64,000 nucleotides of DNA from Streptomyces antimycoticus (GCF_005405925.1 NZ_BJHV01000001.1:7626001-7690000), one strand, 5' to 3'. Positions 35,299 through 44,456 are shown, counted from the stretch's first letter. Notes: generated by a model from the letters alone, not told the origin. A program made the numbers and translations.

Positions 35299-36219
35299 TC
35301 AGAACGTGTGCCAGCGCACCGTCGGGTCGTCCTCCCGCAGAGAGGCGATGCGGCGGGTGAACTCGGCGTGCGCCGCGGGGTTGCCCGGGGCGTGCTGGGC
35401 GACCCAGGCGCAGCTCGCCGTCTCCCGGGCGCCGCGCAGCACCGCGCAGCCGGGCCAATCCCGGACGTCCCAGCCGTACTCCGCCACGAACGCGTCGTAC
35501 GCCTTTGCGCCGAGCCCATAGCGGTCCCGGGACAGCGCCATCACCACAAGATCGTGCTCGCGCAGATCGTGCGAGAAGGTCTCCAGGTCCACCAGCACCG
35601 GGCCGTCCGGGCCGATGTGCACATTGCGCGGCAGCGCGTCGCCGTGGATCGGGCCGGGGGTGAGCCGCGGGGTCAGCTCCTCGACGGCGGCCGCGAAGTC
35701 GTCCCGGCGGGCGCGCAGATATGCGGCGTCCGCCGGGTCGATCGCGTTCCCGGCCAGCCGCAGCCAGCGCTCGATCCCTCCCAGCAGATCGCGCCGCGGC
35801 AGCGGTAGCGGTGCCGGATCGGCGGGCGGGTCGGGCAGCGCGTGCACCATCCGCAGCAGCTCCGCGAGGTCCCGCGGCCCGGCGGGGCGTACCGGATCGG
35901 GAAGCCGCTGCCAGTACGTGACGAGGTGATTGGCGAACGGAAGCGGCTGCTCGGAGCCGAAGCGCCGGTCGGGACGTACCGCGGGCAGCCCCTCCCGGGC
36001 GAGCCAGTCGGCGATCCGCAGCTCCCGGGCGGCCCGGTCCCACACCTCCAGATCGCGGCTGATCCGGACCACCAGGGAGAGGCTGTCGACGGCGAAGACG
36101 GCGTTCTCCCCGAGGGCCAGCAGCCGGGCCTCCGCCGTACCGGCCCGGTAGGGCGGCAGCGCGGCCGAGAGCACCGCCCGGGCCCGTTCCTCCGTCAAGG
36201 CGACATCCGCCACCGCCAC
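35299..36219 (-). CDS. aminoglycoside/choline kinase-like phosphotransferase
   Basis: A 306-aa APH-fold kinase. The ATP lysine-like region is SLVVRISRDL. The catalytic loop is GPIHGDALPRNVHIG (HGDxxxxN) and the DFG-like VLVDLETFSHD, then DLVVMALSRDRYGLG. The family phosphorylates small hydroxylated molecules, including some antibiotics, but many members are metabolic. The start is uncertain: GTG 36219 and GTG 36213 both lie after a GAGGAG-like site. The longer open frame has no similarity. It is divergent from a sugar ABC operon. Confidence 0.82.
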   Translation of the reverse strand: MAVADVALTEERARAVLSAALPPYRAGTAEARLLALGENAVFAVDSLSLVVRISRDLEVWDRAARELRIADWLAREGLPAVRPDRRFGSEQPLPFANHLVTYWQRLPDPVRPAGPRDLAELLRMVHALPDPPADPAPLPLPRRDLLGGIERWLRLAGNAIDPADAAYLRARRDDFAAAVEELTPRLTPGPIHGDALPRNVHIGPDGPVLVDLETFSHDLREHDLVVMALSRDRYGLGAKAYDAFVAEYGWDVRDWPGCAVLRGARETASCAWVAQHAPGNPAAHAEFTRRIASLREDDPTVRWHTF

Positions 36220-36230
36220 ACCTCTCACTC

Positions 36231-36305
36231 CTCGTCTTCCCGCCCGCCCACGTCGTGGTCTTCCCGCCCGACGCCCACGTCTCGGTCGTCCCTCCGCCCA
36301 AGTCT
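36231..36305. repeat. degenerate repeats in a divergent promoter region
   Basis: Three copies of a 20-27-bp unit with core GTCTTCCCGCCCGNCGCCCACG, just upstream of the phosphotransferase start. The rest of the region to 36415 contains GTGGGCTCTCCCAC at 36364-36377 as a weak operator candidate, and GAAGGAGG at 36401 as the permease ribosome site. Confidence 0.6.
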
Positions 36306-36415
36306 CGCATCGGCTACCGCAGGTGAACCGCTTGACTGCACCGCCCGCCCTCCGCACGATGACGTGGGCTCTCCCACCGGACCGCCCTCCCACCGCGTCC
36401 GAAGGAGGCCCTGCC

Positions 36416-37360
36416 GTGATACCCGTGACCGCCGCCTCGGCGCGCTCGGACCAGGGCTCCGCCCCACCCGCGTCCACCGCCTCCGGCAAGGGCCCGGGCC
36501 GCGCGGCGAACGGCCACCGGGCGTGGTTCCTGGTGCTGCCCGCGCTGATCCCGATCCTCCTGCTCAGCGTCGGCCCGCTGCTCTACGGCATCGTGCTCGC
36601 CTTCACCGACTCGCAGGCGGGCCGCACCGATCCCACCCAGTGGATCGGGCTGCTCAACTTCCAGGACCTGCTGCGCGACACCCTCTTCTGGGAGTCCTTC
36701 CGGATCGGCCTGGTGTGGGCGGTCGCCGTCTCCGTGCCGCAGTTCCTGCTCGCGCTCGGGCTCGCGCTGCTGCTCCATCAGAACCTGCGGTTCCGCTGGC
36801 TGTCGCGGGCGCTCGCGATCGTTCCCTGGGCGATGCCGGAGGTCGTGGTCGGCATCATGTGGCGGCTGGTCTACCACCCCGACGCGGGGCTGCTCAACGA
36901 GACGCTCGGCACCCACCGCGACTGGCTCGGCAGCCTGTCCACCGCACTGCCCGCCGTCGTCGTGGTCGGCATCTGGGCACGCCTTCCGCAGGTCACGGTC
37001 ACCCTGCTGGCCGGACTCTCCAATGTGCCGCGGGAATTGCACGAGGCCGCGGCCATGGACGGCGCCGGCGCCTGGCGCCGTTTCCGCACCGTCACCTGGC
37101 CCGCCATCAGGCCCATCGCCCTCGCCATCAGCGCGCTCAGCTTCATCTGGAACGTCAACTCCTTCGCGCTGGTCTACGTCCTGACGGGCGGCGGGCCCGG
37201 CGGCCGCACCCGGCTGCCGATGCTCTTCGCCTATGAAGAGGCGTTCCGCTACGGGCAGTTCGGCTATGCGGCGGCGATGGGCTGTGTGCTGGTGGCGGTG
37301 GTCTCCATCCTGCTGGCCGTCCATCTCGTCGCCCGGCTGAAGGGAGACGACGACGCATGA
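36416..37360 (+). CDS. sugar ABC transporter permease (MalF type)
   Basis: A 314-aa permease with six helices (LVLPALIPILLLSVGPLLYG, LVWAVAVSVPQFLLALGLALLL and others). The EAA loop ELHEAAAMDGAGAWRRFRTVTWPAIRP docks the shared ATPase. GTG 36416 was chosen because GAAGGAGG lies 7 nt upstream. It overlaps the next permease by 4 bp. As in most Streptomyces sugar ABC operons no ATPase is encoded here, so MsiK is the expected partner; that is family knowledge and not visible in this window. Confidence 0.93.
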   Translation: MIPVTAASARSDQGSAPPASTASGKGPGRAANGHRAWFLVLPALIPILLLSVGPLLYGIVLAFTDSQAGRTDPTQWIGLLNFQDLLRDTLFWESFRIGLVWAVAVSVPQFLLALGLALLLHQNLRFRWLSRALAIVPWAMPEVVVGIMWRLVYHPDAGLLNETLGTHRDWLGSLSTALPAVVVVGIWARLPQVTVTLLAGLSNVPRELHEAAAMDGAGAWRRFRTVTWPAIRPIALAISALSFIWNVNSFALVYVLTGGGPGGRTRLPMLFAYEEAFRYGQFGYAAAMGCVLVAVVSILLAVHLVARLKGDDDA

Positions 37361-38208
37361 GCACCCGCCTCACCGCCCGGCGCCGCGCGGCCCGCACCGG
37401 CCAGTACCTCGCCCTCCTCGGCTATCTGGTCTTCCTCGCCTTCCCGCTGCTGTGGCTGGTCTCCACCGCGTTCAAACCGCCGCGTGAGCTGGCGAGCCTC
37501 CACCCCGGCTGGATCCCCGACCATCCCACCCTCGACAACTTCCGCCAGGCGTTCGACGAGCAGCCGCTGCTGCGGTCCGCCGGGAACAGCCTGATCGCTT
37601 CCCTCGCCGCCGCGGCCATCACCGTCGTCATCGCCACCCCGATGGCCTATGTGATGGCCCGGCACCACCGCTCCCCGCTGTCCCGGGCGGCCACCGGCTG
37701 GATCGTGGTCAGCCAGGCGTTCCCCTTCGTCCTGGTGATCATCCCGTTGTTCCTGGTGCTCAAGGAGGTCCGCCTGATCGACTCCCTCTCCGGGCTGATC
37801 ATGGTGTACGTGGTGTGGTCCCTGCCGTTCGCCCTGTGGATGCTGGCCGGGTACGCCCGGGCCGTACCTCGCGAGCTGGAGGAGGCCGCGGCCGTGGACG
37901 GCGCGAGCAGACTGCGGACGCTGATCTCGGTGACCATGCCGCTGCTCGCCCCCGGCATCGTGGCCACCGCGCTCTTCGCCTTCATCACCGCCTGGAACGA
38001 GTTCTTCTTCGCGCTCGTCCTGCTCAAGTCCCCGCAGAAACAGACGATGCCGGTCATCCTCACGCACTTCATCGGCACCGAGGGCGTCGCCGACCTCGGC
38101 CCGCTCGCCGCCGCATCCCTGCTGGCGACGCTGCCCTCGCTCGTGCTGTTCGCGGTCATCCAGCGCCGGATCACCAGCGGCACCCTGGCCGGGGCGGTGA
38201 AGCACTGA
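37357..38208 (+). CDS. sugar ABC transporter permease (MalG type)
   Basis: A 283-aa second permease: YLALLGYLVFLAFPLLWLVSTAFKPPREL at the N terminus, AITVVIATPMAYVMAR, VVSQAFPFVLVIIPLFLVL, EAA loop ELEEAAAVDGASRLRTLISVTMPLLAPG, and AFITAWNEFFFALVLL. It overlaps the upstream permease by ATGA and the downstream lipoprotein by one base, a tight operon. Substrate as for the operon, an unidentified carbohydrate. Confidence 0.94.
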   Translation: MSTRLTARRRAARTGQYLALLGYLVFLAFPLLWLVSTAFKPPRELASLHPGWIPDHPTLDNFRQAFDEQPLLRSAGNSLIASLAAAAITVVIATPMAYVMARHHRSPLSRAATGWIVVSQAFPFVLVIIPLFLVLKEVRLIDSLSGLIMVYVVWSLPFALWMLAGYARAVPRELEEAAAVDGASRLRTLISVTMPLLAPGIVATALFAFITAWNEFFFALVLLKSPQKQTMPVILTHFIGTEGVADLGPLAAASLLATLPSLVLFAVIQRRITSGTLAGAVKH

Positions 38209-39530
38209 TGCGCCGCCGCACGCTGCTGGCCGCGTCCACCGCCGGGACGCTGTCCGCCGCCGGGACGCTGTCCGCCGCCGGCACCCTGCTCTCCGCCTGC
38301 GCGCCCGGCCGACGGCGGGCATCCGACGGCCGGATCACCCTCCGCTTCCAGTCCCTGGCCTGGCAGCAGGAATCCATCGAGGCCAACAAGCAGCTGGTGG
38401 CGGAATGGAACGCGGCCCATCCCGACATCCGGGTCGACTACGTCCAGGGCAGCTGGGACAGCGTCCACGACCAACTGCTCACCTCCTTCGAGGGCGGCGA
38501 GGCGCCCGACATCATCCATGACGCCACCGACGACCTCGCCGACTTCGCCTACGGCGGCTATCTCGCCGATCTCACCGGCCTGCTGCCCCAGCGGCTCAAG
38601 GACGAGATCCCGCCCCAGACCTGGCAGACGGCCACCTTCGCCGGTGCCGTCCACGGTGTGCCGTTCCTCCAGGAGCCGCGCGTGCTCATCGCCAACCGCG
38701 CCCTGCTGGAGCGGTCCCGGGTGCGGATCCCCACCGCCGAACGGCCCTGGAGCTGGGGGGAGTTCGAGGACGCAGCAAAGGAGCTGACCCGCGACGGGAC
38801 GTACGGCGTGGCCTGGCCGCTCAAGGAGCCCGTCTCCGCGACCCTCAACCTCTCCCTGTCCACCGGCGGCAAGGTCTTCCATCGGGGCGCGGACGGCAAG
38901 GTCACCGTCCGGTTCGACGCCGCCGACCAGCGGGTGCCCCGCGTCATCCACGACCAGCTCGGCGGCGACCGCAGCGCCGCGCGGACCACCCTCGGCATGG
39001 GCGGCTCGGACACCCTCCCCGGCTTCTTCGGCGGGAAGTACGCGATGGTGCCCCTCGGCTTCTCCTACCGCCAGCAGATTGTGCAGCAGGCGCCCAAGGG
39101 CTTCGCCTGGACCGTACTGCCGTCCCCGGCCGGACCCGGCGGCGACCAGCGTCAGGGGGTCAGCCCCCAGACGCTGTCCATCGCCGCCGACAGCCCGTAC
39201 CAGAAGGAGGCGGCCCGCTTCATCGACTTCTTCCTGCGCCCACCGCATATGGTGCGGCTCGCCCGGGGCGACTGGATGCTCCCCACGGGCCTGACCGCGC
39301 TGCGGGACCCCGCCCTGCACACCCGCCGGCACGGCTGGGCCACCGGCGCCGCCCTGGCCGGACGGCTGCGCCCGGCGCCCGCCCAGTCCGTGCGCGGCTA
39401 TCCGGAGTGGAAGGACAAGGTGGCCACCCCGGCGCTGCAGGAGTACTACAGCGGGGCGATCGGGATGGGGGAGCTGCGGGAGCGGCTGGTCGAGGACGGC
39501 AATCTGGTGCTCGCCCGCTACCAGCGATAG
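38208..39530 (+). CDS. sugar ABC transporter substrate-binding lipoprotein
   Basis: A 440-aa lipoprotein. The MRRRTLLAAS signal ends in the lipobox LLSAC. The mature part is a type-I sugar-binding fold (ITLRFQSLAWQQESIEANKQLVAEWNAAHPDIRVDYVQGSWDSVHDQLLTSFEGGEAPDIIHD, GVPFLQEPRVLIANRALLE, YAMVPLGFSYRQQ). The signal contains three copies of AAGTLS, coded by an 18-bp tandem repeat, so it is longer than usual. It directly follows the permeases. The stop codon lies in the first unit of a 19-bp tandem array. Confidence 0.93.
   Translation: MRRRTLLAASTAGTLSAAGTLSAAGTLLSACAPGRRRASDGRITLRFQSLAWQQESIEANKQLVAEWNAAHPDIRVDYVQGSWDSVHDQLLTSFEGGEAPDIIHDATDDLADFAYGGYLADLTGLLPQRLKDEIPPQTWQTATFAGAVHGVPFLQEPRVLIANRALLERSRVRIPTAERPWSWGEFEDAAKELTRDGTYGVAWPLKEPVSATLNLSLSTGGKVFHRGADGKVTVRFDAADQRVPRVIHDQLGGDRSAARTTLGMGGSDTLPGFFGGKYAMVPLGFSYRQQIVQQAPKGFAWTVLPSPAGPGGDQRQGVSPQTLSIAADSPYQKEAARFIDFFLRPPHMVRLARGDWMLPTGLTALRDPALHTRRHGWATGAALAGRLRPAPAQSVRGYPEWKDKVATPALQEYYSGAIGMGELRERLVEDGNLVLARYQR
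38241..38294. repeat. 18-bp tandem repeat in the signal-peptide coding region
   Basis: Three units starting at 38241, 38259 and 38277. The first two are identical (GCCGGGACGCTGTCCGCC) and the third is diverged. It keeps the frame and lengthens the lipoprotein signal by six residues per unit. Confidence 0.9.
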
Positions 39531-39607
39531 GGCCCGCTACCAGCGATAGGGCCCGCTGCCAGCGATAGGGCGCGCCACCAGCGGCAGGAGCCGCCACCAG
39601 CGGTAGG
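39513..39607. repeat. 19-bp tandem array starting at a stop codon
   Basis: Five units at 39513, 39532, 39551, 39570 and 39589, consensus GCCCGCTACCAGCGATAGG. Unit 1 encodes the last residues ARYQR and the TAG stop of the lipoprotein; later units repeat the stop. The remaining non-coding stretch to 39812 has no other feature seen, apart from the AT-richer promoter region near 39720-39780. Confidence 0.95.
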
Positions 39608-39812
39608 ACCTGCTCTCGGCGGTGGGAATCGCCACCCGTCGGTCGGTCGCCGTGACGGCCTCGCCGTCCGGCGCACCTGGCCGTGCCATGGACCCGGTCC
39701 CCCCAGCAGACCGTTACCTCTCGGCAAAGGTTGTCCTTGCCTCATCTTGTCTCTTCTCTTAACGACTTCTTAGCTTCAGATGAACTCCTTTCGAACGCCA
39801 GGAAGATTTCCC

Positions 39813-40826
39813 ATGCCCCGAGACATACCGCCGCTCGCCGAGGTCCGCCGGATCACCGAGAAGAAGCGAGACGCGTGGTGGACCGTCATGCTCGTGGACC
39901 CGGTGGCCACACCGCTGGTCCGCTGGACCGCCAGGCACACCCGGGCCACCCCCAACCAGCTCACCTGGGGTGCCTTCCTGGTGGGCCTCGGTTCCGCCGC
40001 GTGCTTCGCTCAGGGCGACTGGAGATGGCTGCTGCTCGGGGCCGCGCTCTACCACGTGAGCTTCATCTTCGACTGCATGGACGGCAAGCTGGCCCGGCTG
40101 ACCGGCACCGGCTCGGTCTTCGGGGCGTGGCTGGACTTCGTCTTCGACCGGATCCGGGTGCTGGTCTGTTCGGTCGCCCTGATGGGCGGTCAGTACGCGC
40201 GCACGGACGACGTCCTGTATCTGTGGCTGGCGCTGGCCGTCGCGTCCCTGGACTCGTTGCGCTACATCGACTCGCTGGAGATCTTCAAGATCCGGCATGG
40301 GATGCGCAAGCAGATCAAGGCCCGGATGCGGGCGGCCCGCAAGGCCGAGAACCAGGCCGAGCTGGCCTTCATGGAGGACCTGCTGCGGGAGAACCCCGAG
40401 GCCGATCTGGAGACGGACCGCGACACGGTGGCTCCGTTGGAGCCGGTGGCGCCCCTGGAGACCACGGCGGCTGACACGGCGCCCCTGGAGGTCACGGCGG
40501 CACAGCGCAACCGCCCCGCCGTCGTCGATCTGCACCAGGAGTTCCGGCGCCGCTTCCCGTGGTGGGTCCGGAGCCGGAACTTCCTGCTGCGCCACCGCAT
40601 CCGCGCTCATCTCATCAGTGGCATCGAGTTCCAGATGGGCGTGTTCATCATCGGCCCGGCCGTCGACGCGGTGGTGGCGACGACCGTCGTATCGGGTGCG
40701 CTGCTGCTCGTCTTCGAACTGGCCATCATCTACAAATTGCTGCTGTCCACCCGGGACTTCACCCGCACCATCAACTCCTTCGAGACGGCGGAACCCCTTC
40801 GAGCCACCACCTCCGTCAGCTCCTGA
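39813..40826 (+). CDS. CDP-alcohol phosphatidyltransferase family membrane protein
   Basis: A 337-aa membrane enzyme transferring a phospho-group from a CDP-linked donor to an alcohol. The full motif D-G-x2-A-R-x8-G-x3-D-x3-D is present in CMDGKLARLTGTGSVFGAWLDFVFD. Helices precede and follow it. The middle 190-240 region is polar with Thr/Glu/Pro repeats, and a last helix pair (VFIIGPAVDAVVATTVVSGALLLVFELAIIYKLLL) follows. ATG 39813 has AGGAAG upstream; an ATG at 39780 lacks one. Its 3' end overlaps the convergent erm gene by 97 bp. Alcohol acceptor unknown. Confidence 0.88.
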   Translation: MPRDIPPLAEVRRITEKKRDAWWTVMLVDPVATPLVRWTARHTRATPNQLTWGAFLVGLGSAACFAQGDWRWLLLGAALYHVSFIFDCMDGKLARLTGTGSVFGAWLDFVFDRIRVLVCSVALMGGQYARTDDVLYLWLALAVASLDSLRYIDSLEIFKIRHGMRKQIKARMRAARKAENQAELAFMEDLLRENPEADLETDRDTVAPLEPVAPLETTAADTAPLEVTAAQRNRPAVVDLHQEFRRRFPWWVRSRNFLLRHRIRAHLISGIEFQMGVFIIGPAVDAVVATTVVSGALLLVFELAIIYKLLLSTRDFTRTINSFETAEPLRATTSVSS

Positions 40827-41629
40827 GCCAGGACCAGCCACTGCTCCGGCGTCACATACGCCACCACCACCTCCCGCCTCAGCCCGGCCGCCCGGAACGC
40901 CCGGTCGAGTGCGCGGGCGGGGCAGATCCGGCGCAGTGACGCGTGGAGCGAGCCGCCGAGCCCGGTGAAGCCCAGCTCGACCAGGTCCGCGTAGGCTGAC
41001 CGGGCCGCCGGGTCGGTGAGCAGCGGGCGCGGCCGCCGGGTCAGCCGCAGGATCCCGCCGTCGACCGTGGGCACCGGCCGGAACGCGGCACGCGCCACCC
41101 GCCCGCGCAGCCGCCACTCGACCTCCGGCCAGGAGCGTACGGTCAGCAGGGACCAGCGGCCGTAGTCCCCGGTGCGCTTACGGGCGTACTCCGCCTGCGT
41201 GAGCAGCGTGGCGGAGGTCAGCTGGGGCGCCGCCCGCAGCGCCCAGGCCACGATCTCGGCGGTACGGGCGTAGGGCACATTGCCGACCAGGGCGAACGGC
41301 TCGCTCGGCGGCGCCGCGGTCAGGAAGTCCTGATGCACCACCCGGACCCGCGGATACCGGGCGAGCCGCTCCCGCAGCCCCGGGATCAGATGCCGGTCGA
41401 CCTCATAGCTGATCAGCTCACGGCAGCGCGGAGCCAGCGCCTCGGTGAGCACCCCCTTGCCCGCGCCGACCTCCACCAGGAGATCTCCGGGCCCGGGGCG
41501 GGCGGCGCGTACGACGCGGGCGACGGCGCCCGGGTCGATGAGGAAGTTCTGCCCGTACGCGCGCCTCGCGCGGTCGCGTTCGGTGCGGCGTGGGGTAGGG
41601 GGTTGGTGTCGATTGCGGGCCACGGCCAC
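40730..41629 (-). CDS. Erm-family 23S rRNA adenine N6-methyltransferase
   Basis: A 299-aa homologue of ErmE/ErmO-type enzymes that methylate A2058 of 23S rRNA and give macrolide-lincosamide-streptogramin resistance. RRTERDRARRAYGQNFLIDP is the typical N terminus. Motif I is LLVEVGAGKGVLTEAL, then SYEVDRHLIPGLRERL, VVHQDFLTAAPPSEPFALVGNVPY (motif IV NVPY) and RKRTGDYGRWSLLTVRSWPEVEW. GTG 41629 and GTG 41623 are both possible starts after AAAGGA. The last 32 residues overlap the convergent gene. Upstream lie a hairpin, a candidate leader peptide and a WhiB7-like promoter, so induced expression is likely. Confidence 0.9.
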   Translation of the reverse strand: MAVARNRHQPPTPRRTERDRARRAYGQNFLIDPGAVARVVRAARPGPGDLLVEVGAGKGVLTEALAPRCRELISYEVDRHLIPGLRERLARYPRVRVVHQDFLTAAPPSEPFALVGNVPYARTAEIVAWALRAAPQLTSATLLTQAEYARKRTGDYGRWSLLTVRSWPEVEWRLRGRVARAAFRPVPTVDGGILRLTRRPRPLLTDPAARSAYADLVELGFTGLGGSLHASLRRICPARALDRAFRAAGLRREVVVAYVTPEQWLVLAQELTEVVARRGSAVSKELMVRVKSRVDSSNL

Positions 41630-41644
41630 GGTCCTTTCGGAGCC

Positions 41645-41686
41645 GGGCGGGCGGCAGCAGCGCGGAACGGGCCCTGCCGCCCGTCC
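41645..41686 (-). promoter_or_regulatory. hairpin just upstream of the erm ribosome site
   Basis: Inverted repeat with a 13-bp stem (one mismatch): GGGCGGGCGGCAG at 41645-41657 pairs with CTGCCGCCCGTCC at 41674-41686, loop of 16 nt. It ends a few nt before the AAAGGA ribosome site and has no T-run, so it fits translational control better than termination. Confidence 0.55.
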
Positions 41687-41818
41687 CGGAACGAGTGATT
41701 CCTGGACTGGCGGGGGCCCTGGCCGAGGGCGCGTGGGGGTAAGGGATCAGCTCACAGCGAGGAATCGGCTCCTCGCGAGAGACGATCGGACACCGGGCGA
41801 GTCAGCGGCTCGGGCCGC

Positions 41819-41980
41819 TCACGGACTCATGGAGACACCGGGCGCGTCCGGGCCGGCCAGGGCACCGGGGCCGCGCCGCGGGCGGCGGGTAAGCGAAGGC
41901 GAGAAGCGCGCACACGCCACCCGGGCACAGCCACAGGTGATGACACGGGTGAACACGCCGATGCCGGGACTTCCGCCCAT
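41819..41980 (-). CDS. candidate leader peptide for erm
   Basis: A 53-codon frame with a very good ribosome site (GGAAGGAG, 7 nt before ATG 41980), starting MGGSPGIGVFTRVITCGC and continuing ARVACARFSPSLTRRPRR, ending VSMSP. It lies about 190 nt upstream of erm on the same strand, between the promoter candidate and the hairpin. Its RRPRR segment holds the Arg-x-Arg pattern at which macrolide-bound ribosomes are known to stall. There is no similarity evidence for the peptide itself. Confidence 0.45.
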   Translation of the reverse strand: MGGSPGIGVFTRVITCGCARVACARFSPSLTRRPRRGPGALAGPDAPGVSMSP

Positions 41981-42046
41981 CGGTGTGCTCCTTCCGTGCG
42001 CGCGTACGCGAAACGTCGCGTATGCGGATCTCCGCCGTATCCCCGC

Positions 42047-42084
42047 ACCGTAGGGACCGGGCATGACCTCCCGCAACGCCTTTT
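42047..42084 (-). promoter_or_regulatory. WhiB7-like promoter candidate for the erm leader
   Basis: On the minus strand: AAAA, then 4 bp, then TTGCGG (-35), 18 bp, TACGGT (-10). An AT-rich block just upstream of the -35 is the mark of WhiB7-dependent promoters that drive antibiotic-resistance genes in actinobacteria. The leader ATG is about 67 bp downstream of the -10. The remainder of the 548-bp gap 41630-42177 shows no other gene. Confidence 0.45.
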
Positions 42085-42177
42085 CCACCCCCGACTCCTC
42101 AAGACGCCGAACCGGTCACACGGTCCGAAGACCATGTGACCGGTTGGCGATTGCGGGCGCTCGGCCGCCTGGAGCGG

Positions 42178-44456
42178 TCAGACCCTGGCGTGCCGGGGCC
42201 GGTCGTCCGCGTCCGGCCTCGCGGGGGCACCCACCAGGGTGGTGGGCCGCTCGGCCGGGGCGGGCTCGTCGTGGGCGAGGTCCGGGAGCCACCGCAGCCA
42301 CTTCGGCAGGTACCAGTTGCGCTCGCCGAGCAGCAGCATCACGGCCGGGAGGAGCACTCCCCGGATGACGGTGGCGTCGATGAGGACCGCGGCCGCGAGA
42401 CCCACGCCCATCTGCTTCATGGACTGCATCGACAGCGTTCCGAAGATGGAGAAGACCGCGACCATGATGACGGCGGCGCTGGTGACCACGCCCGCCGTGG
42501 TCACCACACCGTGCACCACCGCGTCCTTGGTGTTGCGCCCGGCCAGGCGCGCCTCGCGGATCCGGGAGACCACGAAGACGTGGTAGTCCATGCTCAGCCC
42601 GAACAGGATCACGAAGAGGAACAGCGGCAGCCACGAGACGATCGCGCCCACGCCCTCCGCACCGACCAGCCCCGCGCCCCAGCCGTGCTGGAAGACCGCG
42701 GTGAGGATGCCGTACGCGGCGCCCACCGACAGCAGGTTGAGCACGATGGAGGTCACGGCGATGGTGAGCGACCGGAAGGACATCAGCATCAGCAGGAAGG
42801 CGAAGACCACCACGAAGGCGAAGACCGGAGGGACGGCCGAGCCGAGCTTGTCGTTGAAGTCCTTGGAGGAGGCGGTCGAACCGCCGATGGGGGCGTCCAC
42901 CCCGTCCACCGTGCCGAGCGTCGCCGGGCGCACCTCGTCCCGCAGCACGTTCAGGCTCCGTTCGGCCTTGCCCTCGTCCGAGCCGCCGATCAGCGGGACC
43001 TCCACCACAGCCACGTTCTGCTTGCGGTGGACGGTCACCTCGACCGGGCCCTTGGAGGCGCCCTTCGCCACGGCCTCGGTACGGAACCGGGCGAGGGCGT
43101 CGCGCACCGGCGCCGCGTCGATGTCGTCCGCCTTCACCACGACCTTGGCCGGGTCGGACCCGCCCGGGAACGCCTCGTCGATGTGGTTGTACGCGGTCAC
43201 GACCGGCAGCCGGTCGCCGAACTCCTGATCCATGGTGAGGTTCGCGGTGTTCATCCCCAGGGCGGGGACGGCCAGCGCGATCAGCGCGCCACTGGCGAGT
43301 GCCAGCGACAGCTTGGGGCGGCGCAGCACCGGGCCCAGGACGGTGCGCCAGACCCGGCTCTCGCCGCCGCCGCGCCGCTTGGCGCGGGCCAGGAACGGCA
43401 ACCGGCCCTTCTCCACCCGCTCACCGAGCAGCGAGAGCAGCGCGGGCAGCACCGTCACCGAGCCGACCATCGCCACCGCCACCACCATCAAGGTGGCGAG
43501 CCCCATCGCCTTGAATTCCGCGATCCCGGTGAAGAGCATGCCCGCCATCGCCACGATCACCGTGACACCCGAGACCAGGACGGCGCGGCCTGAGGTGGCC
43601 GCCGCGATCCGCAGCGCGGTCTGCGCATCCCGCCCGGCGGCGCGCTCCTCACGCTCCCGGCGCAGGTAGAACAGGCAGTAGTCGACGCCGACGGCCAGCC
43701 CCACCAGCAGCATCACGGAGTTGGCGGTGTCGCTCATATGCACCCAGTGGCTGACCACCGCCACCAGACCGGTGGTGGCCAGGAACGCCGTCATCGCGAG
43801 CACGACCGGCAGCAGCGCCGCGACCAGCGCACCGAAGACGATCAGCAAAATGCCCAGGGCCACCGGCAGCGCGGAGAACTCGGCCTGGGTGAAGTCGTCG
43901 CCGAACGCGTCGTCGAACGCCTTCTGGCCGCTGGCGTCGCCGAACTCCTCGATCCGCAGGTCCTGGTGACGGTCCTGGGCCTTGCCCACCGCGTCCAGGA
44001 CCGGCTGGATGTGCTCGGACGCCTTCTCCGGGTCGCCGCGCATCTCGAACTGCACCAGCGCGGAGCGCCGGTCGGCGGAGATGGTCTTGGTCTCGTACGG
44101 GGACCGGAGGGCGGTCACCTGGCCGGTGTCGCGTACGCCGGCGATCACCGCGTCGACCGCCTGGTGGAAGGCCGGGTCATTCGCGGTGAGCCCGCCGCCC
44201 TTCGCCTGGATCAGCACGGTTTCCCCGGCTGCGGCGTCAATGCCCGCCTCGTCGAGAATCGTCGAGACGCGCCCGGACTCGCCGGGAACCTGCTCGCTGT
44301 CCGACACATCCACCCGGCCGGTCATCGAGCCGACGGCCAGGGCGAGGATGACCAGCAGCACCCAGCCCCGACCGCCGCCCACCGGTGACGGGCGCTCCAA
44401 CTGCCCGCGCGAGCGGCTATCCCGCGCGGCCTCTCCAAGCGGCCTGTGTCCGCCAC
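42178..44456 (-). pseudogene. MMPL-family transporter, frameshifted near the N terminus
   Basis: RND-type exporter of about 759 aa for lipids or drugs: VDVSDSEQVPGESG, two sets of helices, VGVDYCLFYLRREREE in the first and GLSMDYHVFVVSRIREA in the second (the proton-relay D-Y pairs), and a soluble loop before each set. The N terminus VADTGRLERPRG to ARHRWAAVG, from GTG 44456 with AAGGGG upstream, is one frame off from VLLVILALAVGSMTG. One extra C at 44364-44369 joins them as RHRWAAVGAWVLLVIL. It lies upstream of erm on the same strand but is separated from it by the 548-bp leader region. Confidence 0.88.

Noticed and set aside
42136..43593. 485-codon plus-strand frame rich in His/Glu/Arg
   Set aside because: Mirror of the MMPL coding sequence on the other strand; no start signal and no fold.
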